Under the pieces are notes generated by a model. That model ran no database searches. It was not told where the DNA came from and saw nothing but the letters and a program-made list of their open reading frames with translations. The position numbers were made by a program, and so were the translations under genes. A stretch of DNA of 64,000 bases from Paulownia fortunei. Taxonomy: Eukaryota; Streptophyta; Magnoliopsida; Lamiales; Paulowniaceae. Location: contig CM033110.1 of assembly GCA_019321725.1 (NCBI GenBank), positions 6,069,278 through 6,133,277 of the forward strand, in the 5' to 3' direction. Below are positions 13,230 to 24,486 of this stretch, in pieces. Position 1 is the stretch's first letter; the number at the start of each line of letters is the position of its first letter.

Positions 13230-14855
13230 ATTCTTGATAAGTGCATATTTTGACATATTTTCAGATCAAATCCTTTATACTTTTCTTGCTTTATTCTTGT
13301 TAATATTCTTGTTTTATTAATGTTTTGTGTTAGGGAATAAATGGAAGCATGTTTTCAGACTTGTGCAGTTTTTGTAATTTGAGCATAACTTCATGATAAA
13401 AAGCTCTATGGACCTGAAGCTTGTTTCATTTGAAAGCCAAGAGATAGATGTACAACTTTTATGTTGGAGGCTCAGCCCAATTAAGTCTTGATGATAGCAT
13501 AAAATTCATCCAAGTAATTACACAAAATGGATCACCAAAATTCGAATCAGAGTTCAGCCCAGTATTGACTTATTTTACCAATTCGGTTATATATCTTGAG
13601 CCCAAATTTATTTTGATCTGAAATTCGGATATGTTATACCCAAGAGGTAAATAAACAAGTTTGATGAAGACAAGATGGTGTGAAAATGTGTCGAAATGGT
13701 AAAACCATAGGCTGCAAGTTGCTGCTGATGTTACAGGACGGCTCTTGGACATGACTCAGTAATTTGACCATATCTCCTTCATACGATCGCCAAATTTGAC
13801 AAAAGATATATGAAAATATATCAGCGTTGAAAGATCTACAATTTGTGTTCTTCACGTATCTTCACAATCTGGCTGTATCTGACCGAAAAATATAATTCAA
13901 TTCAGTGAATGAGAAATTTGTGTAACAACTTACCAACTCTTGGCAACTAGCATACCACTTGATTAACCCCTCCATTATTTGTTTGGCCTCTAGCTTACTC
14001 CAAGTACTATAAATAGGCCATGTATTCAACTTGTAAAGGAGGGGGGGTAGAGGGTTTCTTTAGGCTAAGTTATCTAGTTTGTATGTTTTCTAGTATTGTA
14101 AGTTTTCTAGTAGTAATAGAAATGCATTCTCTAGTTTCTCTTATATTTTTAGTCTTTGTTACTTTTATTATGTCTTTCTAAATTTTATTTTGCTGAGGAA
14201 AAAGGGTGAATCTCTTGATGGAGAAAGAGAAATGGTTATAAGGGTAGAAATTGTTTAAGTATGTTGTATTATTATTATTATTTTTGATCTAAACCCTACT
14301 TGTTTTTGTGGTGATTCTTGATTTATGTATCTCCAATGGCACAACAAATACTTGGGTTCATTTAGCTTATTGTACGGTTTTACCCCACCGACTGCTAATG
14401 TGAAACCTTGATTTGTTGTTGACGAAGGAGTACATAAATGCTTGATCCCATAAATAAGTGTTGGCGTTAAGAGATAATTTGCAATAGTAAGACAATATCA
14501 TGATTACCTTATTGCATGAGTTACTTGATAATATCTTCCCATTGGAACCTTCATTATGTATGGATTCCAATTGTGGCAATTAATAGAGGTAAAAAGAATA
14601 AATAACCATTTCTCTATCCAAAACTCAAGAGTGGATCCCTAATCCTAAGTACTTTTATTACTTCGGTTTTTTTCTTTAGTTACATCATACATTAATTGTT
14701 CATATATTTTTGATTCACATAAACTCCATCTTTTTATAAATATAAACTTGAATTCTTCAAACAACTTCCCTGTGGATCGACCTCGGACTCACGAGAAATT
14801 TATTACTTACTACAACCTGCACTTGGGTTTGCAACCTTAAAGTTGTAGCAATTCT
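13230..14855 (+). mobile_element. Solo LTR insertion with TSD ATTCT (LTR 13235-14850)
   Basis: A 1616-bp LTR running TGATAAGTGC...GTTGTAGCA is flanked by identical 5-bp duplications ATTCT at 13230-13234 and 14851-14855. Removing the LTR and one duplication restores continuity of the surrounding minus-strand Gypsy pol. The segment near its right end (about 14768-14800, GTGGATCGACCTCGGACTCA) resembles plus-strand Tat-type LTR ends. It has no internal retroelement domain, so it is a solo LTR left by LTR-LTR recombination. Small features inside include an (ATT)n run near 14270. Confidence 0.92.
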
Positions 14856-16260
14856 CTAACATTTAAAAATCAGAAGACTTTCTTAAAGTATTATCTTTCA
14901 TCATTTTAGTAACATATTCATCAACTTGTTATCCCTGTTTAATTCTATTAATTAGAGTCAATTGAAGTGTCAAAGCTGCAAATTTAGCCTCCACTAATCC
15001 TTGTTGTACAATCTCTACATTCATTTTCTATAGCTCCATTAACTCTAGTTTATGAGTCAAAGCTATAGTTGTGGTATTTTGTGTTGATTTCCTGCTCAAT
15101 GCATCAGGCACAACATTAGCCTTACCAGGATAATAGTTGATAACATAGTCATAATCTTTCACCAACTCCAACCATCTTTGTGGTCACATATTTAACTCTT
15201 TTTGGATGAAAAAATATTTTAAGTTTTTGTGATCAGTATATATCTCACATCGTTCACCATACAAATAATGTCTCTATATCTTAAGTGCAAAGACCACTAC
15301 AGCAAGCTCTAAATCATGCGTAGGATAATTCTTTTCATACTCTTTAAGCTGTTTGGATGTATATGCAACTATTTTACCATTTTGCATCAATACACATCCC
15401 AACCCATTTTTTGAAGCGTCACTATAAACCACAAAGCCTCTAGTACCAGATGGAATAAAAAGAATAGAAGCTGAAGTTAACCTCTTCTTCAATTCTAAAA
15501 ACTTTTCTCACAAGCATCTGTTCATCTAAATATCGCACATTTTCTGGTTAATTGTGTCAAAAGAGAAGCTATCTTGGAGAATCCCTCCACAAATCTATGG
15601 TAATATCCAGCTAAACCTAGAAAACTTTGTACTTTAAAAGGATTAGTAGGTTGTGACCAGCTATTAATAGTTTCTACTTTACTTGGATCTACAGATATTC
15701 CTACTCCTGATATTACATGTCCTAAAAATACCACTCAATCAATCTAAAATTCACATTTCTTAAATTTAGCATATAGTTATTTCTCTTTCAAAACCTCTAA
15801 AACAATTCTTAGATATTCACCATGCTCTTTTTTTGTGCTAGAGTAAATCAAGATATCACCAATAAATATTATAACAAATCTATCAAGAAAATTTTTAAAT
15901 ACTCAGTTCATCAAATCCATAAAAGCTGGTGGAGCATTTATCAGCCCAAATGGCATCACCAAAAATTCATAATGTCCATATTTTGTGCTAAATGTTGTCT
16001 TGGCGACATCATCCTCTTTTATTTTCAGTTGATGGTACCCAGATCGTAGATCAATTTTTGAAAATATAGATGCACCTTGGAGCTGATCAAATAAATCTTC
16101 TTTTTTTAGGCAGAGGATACTTATTCTTGATTATAACTTTATTTAAATCTCGATAGTTTATAAACAGTCTCATTGTACCATCCTTCTTATGTATAAATAG
16201 AACTGGTGCACCCCATAGTGAAAAGTTTGGTCTAATAAAACCTATATCCAATAATTCTTA
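14856..16260 (-). pseudogene. Gypsy reverse transcriptase and RNase H, decayed
   Basis: Minus-strand RT blocks read [16 protein letters not shown] and YRDLNKV around 16140-16225. The active-site block around 15835-15860 reads IFIGDILIYS: the first aspartate of the usual FIDD/YxDD motif is replaced by glycine, which should abolish polymerisation. RNase H follows with [12 protein letters not shown] (about 15397-15432), [16 protein letters not shown] (about 15301-15348) and a downstream YTDHKNLKYF-like block (about 15210-15240). Stops and frameshifts interrupt the frame throughout. The linker between RNase H and integrase is where the solo LTR landed. Confidence 0.85.
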
Positions 16261-16973
16261 TATTGGTATCTTCAATTCTTTCAACTCAGCTGGTGTCATT
16301 CGATATGGAGCTTTAGATATTAGATATGTTCCTGGATTTAGTTTAATGACAAACTCTACCTCACGGTCTGGCGGTAATCCAGCAAGATCATCAGGAAATA
16401 CTTCTGGATACTCCCGAATAATTGACACTTCATTAAGGATCGGATGGTGTTGTTCTTCAATGCTCATAACACTCACCAAATATCCTTCACAACCACTATC
16501 TAATAATCTTTATGTTTTCAATGCTGATATAATCAGGAATTTGAAGCTTTTTACGATTCCAATAAAGGTGAACGGTTCCTCTCCAAGAGGTTGAAAAGTC
16601 ACTGTCTTTCTCTAACAACCTATAGTAGCACAATACTTTGACAACTAATCCATACCCAAAATCATATCATAGTCATTCATGACCAATATAATTAAATCAG
16701 CATAGAGTTCTCTATTTTCAATGGGAATAGCACAATCTTTTAAAACATGGTTAGGTTGTTTTGAATCTCCAAAGGAATTATCACATTGTAACTGACCTCA
16801 ACGGTATCAGATACTCTACCCAGTCTCTTCACATACTCAGTGGATATAAATGAATGTGTAGCCCTAGAATCAAATACAAATGCTGGAGTACCAAAGATAG
16901 AGAATTTAGCTATTACCACTAATGGGTTCGCCTCAGCATTTGATCTAGTGATGGTAAAGACTCTAGCTGACAC
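16258..16973 (-). pseudogene. Gypsy aspartic protease and RT N-terminus, decayed
   Basis: The frame at 16740-16973 contains FDSRATHSFIS, corresponding to the family's DSGATHSFIS: the catalytic aspartate is present but the following glycine is arginine. A flap-like DYDMILGMDWL block follows (about 16645-16680). The frame at 16258-16479 carries the PEVFPDDLAGLPP and KAPYRMTPAELKELK linker that leads into RT in plant Gypsy pol. The two open segments are separated by stops. The protease would have processed the Gag-Pol polyprotein. Confidence 0.85.
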
Positions 16974-16974
16974 T

Positions 16975-18031
16975 TTTATTTATCCTGTTGGATCTGGATT
17001 ATCTGGACATACTATGGCAATATGTCCAACCTTCCCACAAACAAAGCAGGTTCTAATCTTCATCGGACAGACTCTACTGTGCTGACCACCATATTTAGGA
17101 CAAGAAGACTGCGACATTGGTACTTTGCCTTGATTAATCTTTGTATGCTTACTATGATCCCACTATTGTTGCCCTTGTCTTGGTTGGAATTTAGATTTTT
17201 GATTATGCATTTGAAATGGTCTCTTCTTTTCATTCCAACCCATCGTTGCCCCTGTCCTTGCTTGAATTAGCATCGAATCTCCTGAGCATGGGAAATTCTA
17301 AGTTCAGCTTGTTCTGCCACTAAAGCTCTCTCAGCAATTTGTGAGTATGTCACTCCTTAGATTTCTGCCATATTCATATCTCTATATAGCTATAGTCTCA
17401 AGCCTTCAAGAAAATTTTCAACTTTCAATGCATCAGTGTTGACCATAAGTGTGGCAAATCTAGATAGTTGTTCAAACTTACAAATGTATTCTCCAACTAT
17501 CATAGTTCCCTACCGTAGTTGTATAAATTCATTCATCTTCATTGCACGAACTGGAGCTGTGAAGTATTTATTTCAAAACAACTCTTTAAATCTATCCCAA
17601 GTTATGACAATGGTGTCTTTGACATCATTGTATCCCACCAATGTCCAACATTGCCTCAAAGCATAAAGGATGCACACATCACTTTCTCTTCTTCTGAAAC
17701 TCTACTGTACTAAAACATGTTTTTAAGAGTTCTCAACCAATCTTCTGCACCTGTAGGATCTAATGCATTCTCAAACATCGGTAGGTTTAGTTTTTCTGAA
17801 TCTTTTCCTAACTATCTCCACCTATTCTACTCAGGATTGTGGTTAAACTATTTCAGCCCTTGGTTGTCCACCCATATCCCTCTGTTAGATAAGTTGTTGA
17901 ATTTGTTCTAATTATCGTTCAACAAGCTCTGTAAGTCAATTAATGATAACATCATGATCATTATTTGGAATAAGTGTCTCCTCACCTAAGGTTCCGGCAC
18001 CACTACTACTTTCACCCATTGTTCTCACCAT
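16975..18031 (-). pseudogene. Gypsy gag with CCHC zinc knuckle, decayed
   Basis: A plausible start is the ATG at 18029-18031 (MVRTMGESSSG). Downstream, the NALDPTGAEDWLRT block (about 17727-17768) and the WWDTMM block (about 17620-17640) mark the retrotransposon gag core. A CCHC knuckle CFVCGKVGHIAIVC (about 17010-17051) has all four metal ligands. At least a dozen stops and frameshifts interrupt the frame. Gag would form the particle that packages element RNA. Confidence 0.8.
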
Positions 18032-18191
18032 GACTGTAATACCAATTTTTTATAATAAATTTTATAACAAATGGCCAATATAATTCATGACATATATAAT
18101 TCATGATAATATAAAATAAAACTTACTGGCACGGCTGTGCTCCACAAGTTCTAAGATCATATACATGGATAATCTATAGAATCAAGTCCTG

Positions 18192-18208
18192 GGATTTGAT
18201 ACCACTCT
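18192..18208 (-). promoter_or_regulatory. Primer binding site, initiator-Met type
   Basis: Minus strand TGGTATCAAATCCC next to the 5' LTR end resembles the TGGTATCAGAGC primer site complementary to plant initiator tRNA-Met. Confidence 0.7.
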
Positions 18209-20137
18209 TATCACAACCTCCCAAAATTATGTATACATATTTATAGAAACAACATGTGCAACAAAATTTATGCATGTATGCGTGTGTATAGCCTTTTTTT
18301 TCTGGCTAGTTAGTTTGACTCTGATAAAAGTAAAGTGTTTTCACATCCTGTAACACTGTATATACATAGAGAGTTATTTGAACAGTAACAATGTCTATCA
18401 AAATCATCATAACCTCAAACTCATTTACAATGGAGTTTTGAAAATGATATACAGGATAAGTTCACTAATATAATACAATAGATCTAAAATCAAAAGCTCA
18501 ACCCATAAATAGTCCAACAGGTAGTCATCCATGTACATCGATCTTTGAAAGCCTGTAGGAGCTCCACTGCCAGCCCAGTAAACCAGTGTCACAAGTCTTA
18601 CCATGCTCACCTGCAATGCATGAACTACATGAGCTAATGCTCAATAAGTAAAAATCATGTATGCCAAGAGTATGATAAAAAATCTCATGCAACTCACCTC
18701 GAAGATATGATGTTAGAACTGTGTCAAATTTGAGTACTCATAAATCAAAGGTTTTTTTTTCAAAATCGCTTCATTTTATTGGGCCCTTGGCCCACCTACA
18801 ATGCATAGGAAAGAGCTCTGCATAATATCAATAATCAAATGGCCAATAATTGATTGATACAGTCGAGTGGACTATCTTTCTGTGACCCCCTCTAGAGGTA
18901 CACCCCTCGGTGAACTAGTAGTGGCCAATATGCATCTTTATTCATGAAAATCATTTCTCAAATCATATCGTGCATGCAGGAACCTCAACTATACCCATAT
19001 GTCATGCATGCACATATAAATGCTCATGAATGGTATATTCAATATGAAATACAAGTCATCTTGCTCTCAACATGTTTCAAGAATCATAAATCTCTTAAAG
19101 TACATAATATACTTGTCATCCAATCAATTTAAATATCAACACATTAGGTATAAATACTTCAAGATGTACTATGTTGACGTATTGTAGTTGCAAATAGATT
19201 TTTACTTACCTTTCACTTAGTTGGTGGTTTAGTCTAGATTTGTTTATTATTCCCTTCAATCTTAGATGTACAATAGCCTGTAATATTACGCAACATCAAG
19301 CACCATTCTCAATTTGGCAAGTTGAAAGCATAAAATCCTATACTAAGACCTTAAACACCAAGCTATCTAGGTAATAATCAAGCTTTTATAAATTAGAACT
19401 CAATATAGTCCCTCAAATACCTTAATTTCTCATCATAGATATATGTAAATATCATGTAATTGAAGTATTATAACTCTAATAGTATGTACCTAATTGTTAG
19501 AACTCAATATCAATATGTTTAAGTTAAAACATGATAAGTTATCAAATGAGACATATTCATATTTTCATATTTTTCTTCTATCCAATTTAGTTGCATGCTA
19601 ACTTTGGCATCCTTAGGCATATCCAATCACTCCCAAATTTTTACCACACTTATATAACATGTAGTGCAACTTCTAAAATTCAATATAGAGGTTTGGAAGA
19701 TGAAATAACTCAGGAAATAATTTTTGGTCGTGGTTCAATGATAGAAATGAAGAAAGGTTGAGGTGGTAACTTGAGGTGACAAAGTTTGAGGTGTCAAGTG
19801 GTGATTCAAATATGATGTTATACACACCTTATGCAGCTCTAATCTAGTGTTTTGATAGTTTATTTATCAACTTACATCCTATTTTAATTTTCGTAGGATC
19901 AAATAATAAATTCTACCCTAATTTCTTAACCGTTCATTCGATTTCCAAATCAATTGACATTCGATTTTTAAATGATTGTCTAGTTTGCATTTCTAAAATC
20001 ATATACACATATGGACCTTGTACTATGACACTTAAATCACATTATATCATGTCTAATATCCCAAGTATATTAATTCATGGATGTATACTTTTAAAATGCT
20101 TCGATCTAATTGAATTGAATCATATAAGTTTACTACT
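18209..20137 (-). repeat. 5' LTR of the minus-strand Gypsy element, truncated
   Basis: Co-linear with 9021-11882 but missing about 190 bp (junction near 18910), about 500 bp (junction near 19665) and the outer about 260 bp (homology ends near 20137). It has a small insertion, CTCTGATAAAAGTAAAGTGTT (18318-18337), relative to the other copy. The mismatched deletions imply independent decay after insertion. Confidence 0.8.
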
Positions 20138-23018
20138 AATATATATTTAATTACTACATGTATTAGGATCAATATATGTTTAATTACTACATTGATTGTT
20201 TTGTCTATTTCTTGAGTAATATAAATATTAATTTATATACTATGTGTTCTTGATTAGGTCATAATAAACAAGAAACATAAACCGGTAAGAGAAAACTCAT
20301 TGAGTTTATAATTTACAATTAGCTACCCAATGTGCCTCAACCTAGAGATATAATTGTGGGCTACGTTAAATATCTAAAATTGCATAGAATACAATCTCTT
20401 TGAACTTTAGAATATTCATAGAGTTAAGCCCATAAATTTAAGACACTGGAATATTATGTATGTGTACATATTTATGATGATATACATTCAATTTCTAAGT
20501 ATATTGGATAAGTAGAGATTTACTCTCTCACATGAGCAATCGCTTCTGATGTTGAGTAGCATGCAAAGATGAAACATTTATATTTTGTTGTGTACAATTT
20601 CATAAAGAAGATATCGCCTTAATGAATGAAAAAGATGAGATTACTATTGTGAACTTAAGTAATCAAAATGGGTTCTCACTATCCATTAAACTTGTTCTAT
20701 GGCCAGATGTGTTTTATCTTGGTTTTAGTGTTTTTTTGAGGACGAAACAAAAAAACTTAGGTTAGGTGTCGTACTAATAAATTAATTAGAAGACTTAATA
20801 AATTAGAAGATAAATTAAACATCCTTCGGAAAAATGAGGTGAATTCTCGAGAGACTTAATAAATTGTAGTTACCATTTTGAACAAATAATGTCAATTTAA
20901 TTTACACAAATCACACGGACGTAACAAATTGCATTTAATTTCGATGAGTCACTTTGGGAACACCTTAAAATTAAACTAACCTACTGGCTTCCATACACGA
21001 TGAAAAGGGCTGATTTTAGTTAGAATAAGAGTAGTTGGTTATCAAAATTTTAAATTCTTTATTTTAATTTGTATTTTATTTTTTGTATTATGTCACATAT
21101 GTACTCTAAAATGTATATAATCCACACTAATATGTATATTTAAAAAATATTTTCTACACTTGATATATATATATATATATAATATGTAATACAAGAGAAA
21201 ATGAACAACCATAACTGGATTGCAATTGAACAATTTCTTGGTTATTGAGGGTTTTCTTTAAACCACAAAAACATTAACATCAAAATTTTATTCCAACATA
21301 TGTCCAGCATTAAGTGTCATTTTTCAAAAGACCATTTTTTATACATATTTTGTTATTTTTAAGTACGTTTATATTATGCTAAGAGATATGACAGTGGCGT
21401 AGACATACTTATTTGTATTATTTTTTTCGGTAATGATATCTCTCACAAAATTATAATGTGTTAGTTTTAAAGTATTAGGATCTTTAGTGCATCACAACTC
21501 CCATATAATTGCTTACAAATCCAAAATGGTACAAAATCTCCTAACCAAACACATCATACTGCATATATATGTGTCATAAGTTATATTTAAATTATACATA
21601 GTATTATACATATTTGCTTCTTACTTCTCCAAGAGCTAACATCTTTGCCATATAAGAAAGCAAACTCAAAGGTAGATTTAGAATCATCCAAATCATCTTC
21701 TCAATCACAAAAAAATCTTTCCTTCACACCAAAGTAAACCATTTGCAATACTCAAAAAATATCCAAACATTCTTATTGTTATCATCTAATGCCACTCATA
21801 AGCATTGGATTGGTACTTTGGGACCTATGGCTTAACAGATATTTGGAGCAAGTACAAGCCTCATTGCACATCAAACTCCAAACAATAATCATTAAAATGT
21901 AGTGGTCTACACATTTCTGTTTGGAGTCTTTGGACACATTTTAAGGTTGAAACTTCATAATACAGGATTATTTATGAGCTTAAAACTCTCCATTATAAAT
22001 CATTATAGAATTTTACATATATATTTCTTAGCACTAAGAAAGATGCCTTTTGAATGATTTACATGGATTTTTAACATAAAGTACAGAGTTTCACTCATCA
22101 TGTCCTTTAAGTCATAAGTTAAACGATAACCATATCTCAATGGTTTATACATGCTTCTTATTATCCCAGTTAATCTAATAACATCAATAAAGATATAGAA
22201 TTAATAGTTTTTTTTTACAAAAGAATAATGGTTTTCATCTACTATGATAAAAATGCATGATGTCACCACTTTATAAGATCTTATTACCATTCTCTATAAG
22301 ACTGCCTTTGGCCATAAAGATTTTAAGTTTATAAACTTTATCTTTGTGGCCTTCTATATGGAATCTTCCAAGCATTCCATGTAATTTTCTCAACATAATT
22401 CTCCATAGATAATTTATGTAATTCTCCATTGAAAATGCAATGTTTAGTCTATTTGATATAATTTTAAATCTTAGATATCCATAATAACTAAGAAAATAAA
22501 ATAGAGGTATATATCACCATCAACAAATAGATTTGAATTCAAAAGTATAATTTTTTTCTCCACTAGGTGAACTTTACACCTCGTAAGAACTATATCAACA
22601 TTTGGCTAGATTTTGAGAACACACTAGTTCTTAGTAGACTTGTTCTAAATTTTAACCAAAATTTCAAACTTGGTTTGATTTTGTAGAAATGAGCATTTAA
22701 GTTATGCTAAAAGTTGTTACTTATAGCAACTCTACAACTCAAATTTTTGAATAGTGCAACAACCCAAATGCCACATTTTAGATGTGGTTTTATCATGAGA
22801 GTAATTACTACCATACCGACTAACAATCACCTCCCCAATAACTTTCCAAAAGAATTATGCTTCCACACAAGCTAATAGATTTCAAAGTTGCATAGCATTC
22901 TTCCATTGCTTTAATTCAATTGTCCTTTGTAGGACATGATAAAGTCTGACCGTATTAGACTCTATATCATCTTATGGAGACTACTTCGTGCTTTCACAAA
23001 GTTTTGATTTAGTTTTAG

Positions 23019-23159
23019 CTTGATCATTTAGATAAATTGCTCTCACTCAAAATAGATAGCAATAAATATTCCTACACCATAAGTGATAACTTGATCACAT
23101 AGATAGAATTGCTCCCACTCAATATGGGAAACAATAAATGTTTTACATCATAAGTGATC
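23019..23159. repeat. Two tandem units of about 71 bp
   Basis: Unit 1 (23019-23089) and unit 2 (23090-23159) both run CTTGATCA...TAGAT...AATTGCTC..ACTCAA..., then AAATAAATA/GCAATAAAT-like sequence, then CA..ATAAGTGAT. They differ by scattered substitutions. The adjoining sequence CTATCAAGTACATAGCCATAG may be a partial third unit. Confidence 0.75.
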
Positions 23160-24120
23160 TATCAAGTACATAGCCATAGTCTGAACCATTGAACTTAAGA
23201 AATGTTTAATATTTTAAGTTTTTTCCTCCTAGAAAAATCACTCTCCAGAAATGTGATATTCTGTGATCTAACATAAATCACTATTCCATCTCCTTATTTA
23301 TTTATGAACATGTGCCCTTTAGATTATTTGATATATCTTCTAGACATACATTAATTGTCATTGAAATCTAATTTTTCAAACTCATTTGAAAATTTTACAA
23401 ATAGAGATAGGCAACTCCTAGGATCTAAGGCAGCTTAGGCTAGATTATCTACCTATTTGTAGCTTTTATGGAATGAAAATATAGATCATGAAGGTTTTTA
23501 ATTTAGATGTGAACTCTAATTAATCAAACAATGTTTCCTAAAGAAAATAAAAAAGTTAACTTCAGTATTCATAGATCTCATTACATCGAAATGATTTTCT
23601 ATTCCTTCTCTTGAAACACTATTTTATGCAGGTGTGTTGAGAATAGTCAGTTGCCTTATAATTCTTTCTTCATTACATAGATCATCTAAAAGATCAAAAC
23701 ATCATTCACGCCATAGATCTAGTCTCAATTTTACATTAATTTGATTCTCTCTTCTATATTCTAAAACACTCCAGTATTTCAGATTATGAGATATCAAATA
23801 GATATGATCAAGGTACGTGAATATTTTCTAAATATAATGAAACACGAGACTCCATGTCTAGCCTTCTTGTTAATCTAATCACAGAAATCTATAAGAATTA
23901 AAAGCAAAGAAAGCTTAGTTTTATATCCTTTTGAATGGTTCAAATGTGAACAAGTTGACAGTCAATTAAACTTGACTGATTACCTTTGAAGGACATCCTT
24001 AAACTTCTTTATGCGGGCCTCCGAGAATTGTTATCCATGTAAGTGTATTTACAATGAAAAACAATGCTCACTTATACTAGGAGTGTTAATGAGAGAGAAA
24101 TTTTATCAGATTCTCATATT

Positions 24121-24206
24121 TCAAATCCAAAATATCCAATTATTGGGCAAGACTTTCATCAAACCTTCGCATCTGAAATCCATAATATCCAATTATTGTG
24201 CAAGAC
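24121..24206. repeat. 33-bp direct repeat at 53-bp spacing
   Basis: 24121-24153 and 24174-24206 match at 30 of 33 positions around ATATCCAATTATTG-GCAAGAC. Confidence 0.85.
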
Positions 24207-24486
24207 ATACGAGTAGGATCCTGGATTAGACCGGATCATTACATGATACAAAATACAAATCCTCGAAAAGAAAATCCGAATAAATATTTTTACAAGAGAG
24301 AGTAGTATATAAAAGAAAAACATACCTACCTAGGTACACCATCTACCAAGTTCACCTAGATGCTTGTATAATATACAGAAGATAACTTAATCCAGCAACA
24401 CCACCATCCTTATTGTATTATCCAGAACGCGGAGATTGATATACCACATGGCGTTTACATATATACTGAGTATAAGCCACAACTGT

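Larger units (their letters stand above)
9021..20137 (-). mobile_element. Decayed Ty3/Gypsy LTR retrotransposon (minus strand)
   Basis: Both LTRs (9021-11882 and 18209-20137) surround a minus-strand gag-protease-RT-RNase H-integrase order, the Gypsy arrangement. A primer binding site of initiator-Met type adjoins the 5' LTR. The interior is broken by many stops and frameshifts and is split between RNase H and integrase by a solo LTR (13235-14850). The 5' LTR lacks its outer end: homology stops near 20137, about 260 bp short of the expected terminus. Sequence similarity of pol and its C-terminal tail to the element at 51230-60130 suggests the same broad chromovirus-like group. Confidence 0.9.
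20138..24430. other. Unassigned AT-rich intergenic DNA
   Basis: No gene supported. A TTGAGGACGAAACAAAAAAAC block (about 20733-20753) resembles a decayed version of the Tat/Athila pre-LTR motif seen at 601-639, so part of this may be old Gypsy DNA. A (TA)n run lies at about 21161-21181. Tandem and direct repeats at 23019-23159 and 24121-24206 are listed separately. The segment ends at the 3' side of the host gene. Confidence 0.5.

Noticed and set aside
20733..20790. Decayed Tat/Athila polypurine tract and LTR start
   Set aside because: The block is only approximate and no LTR partner or end could be found; kept as a remark within the unassigned region.
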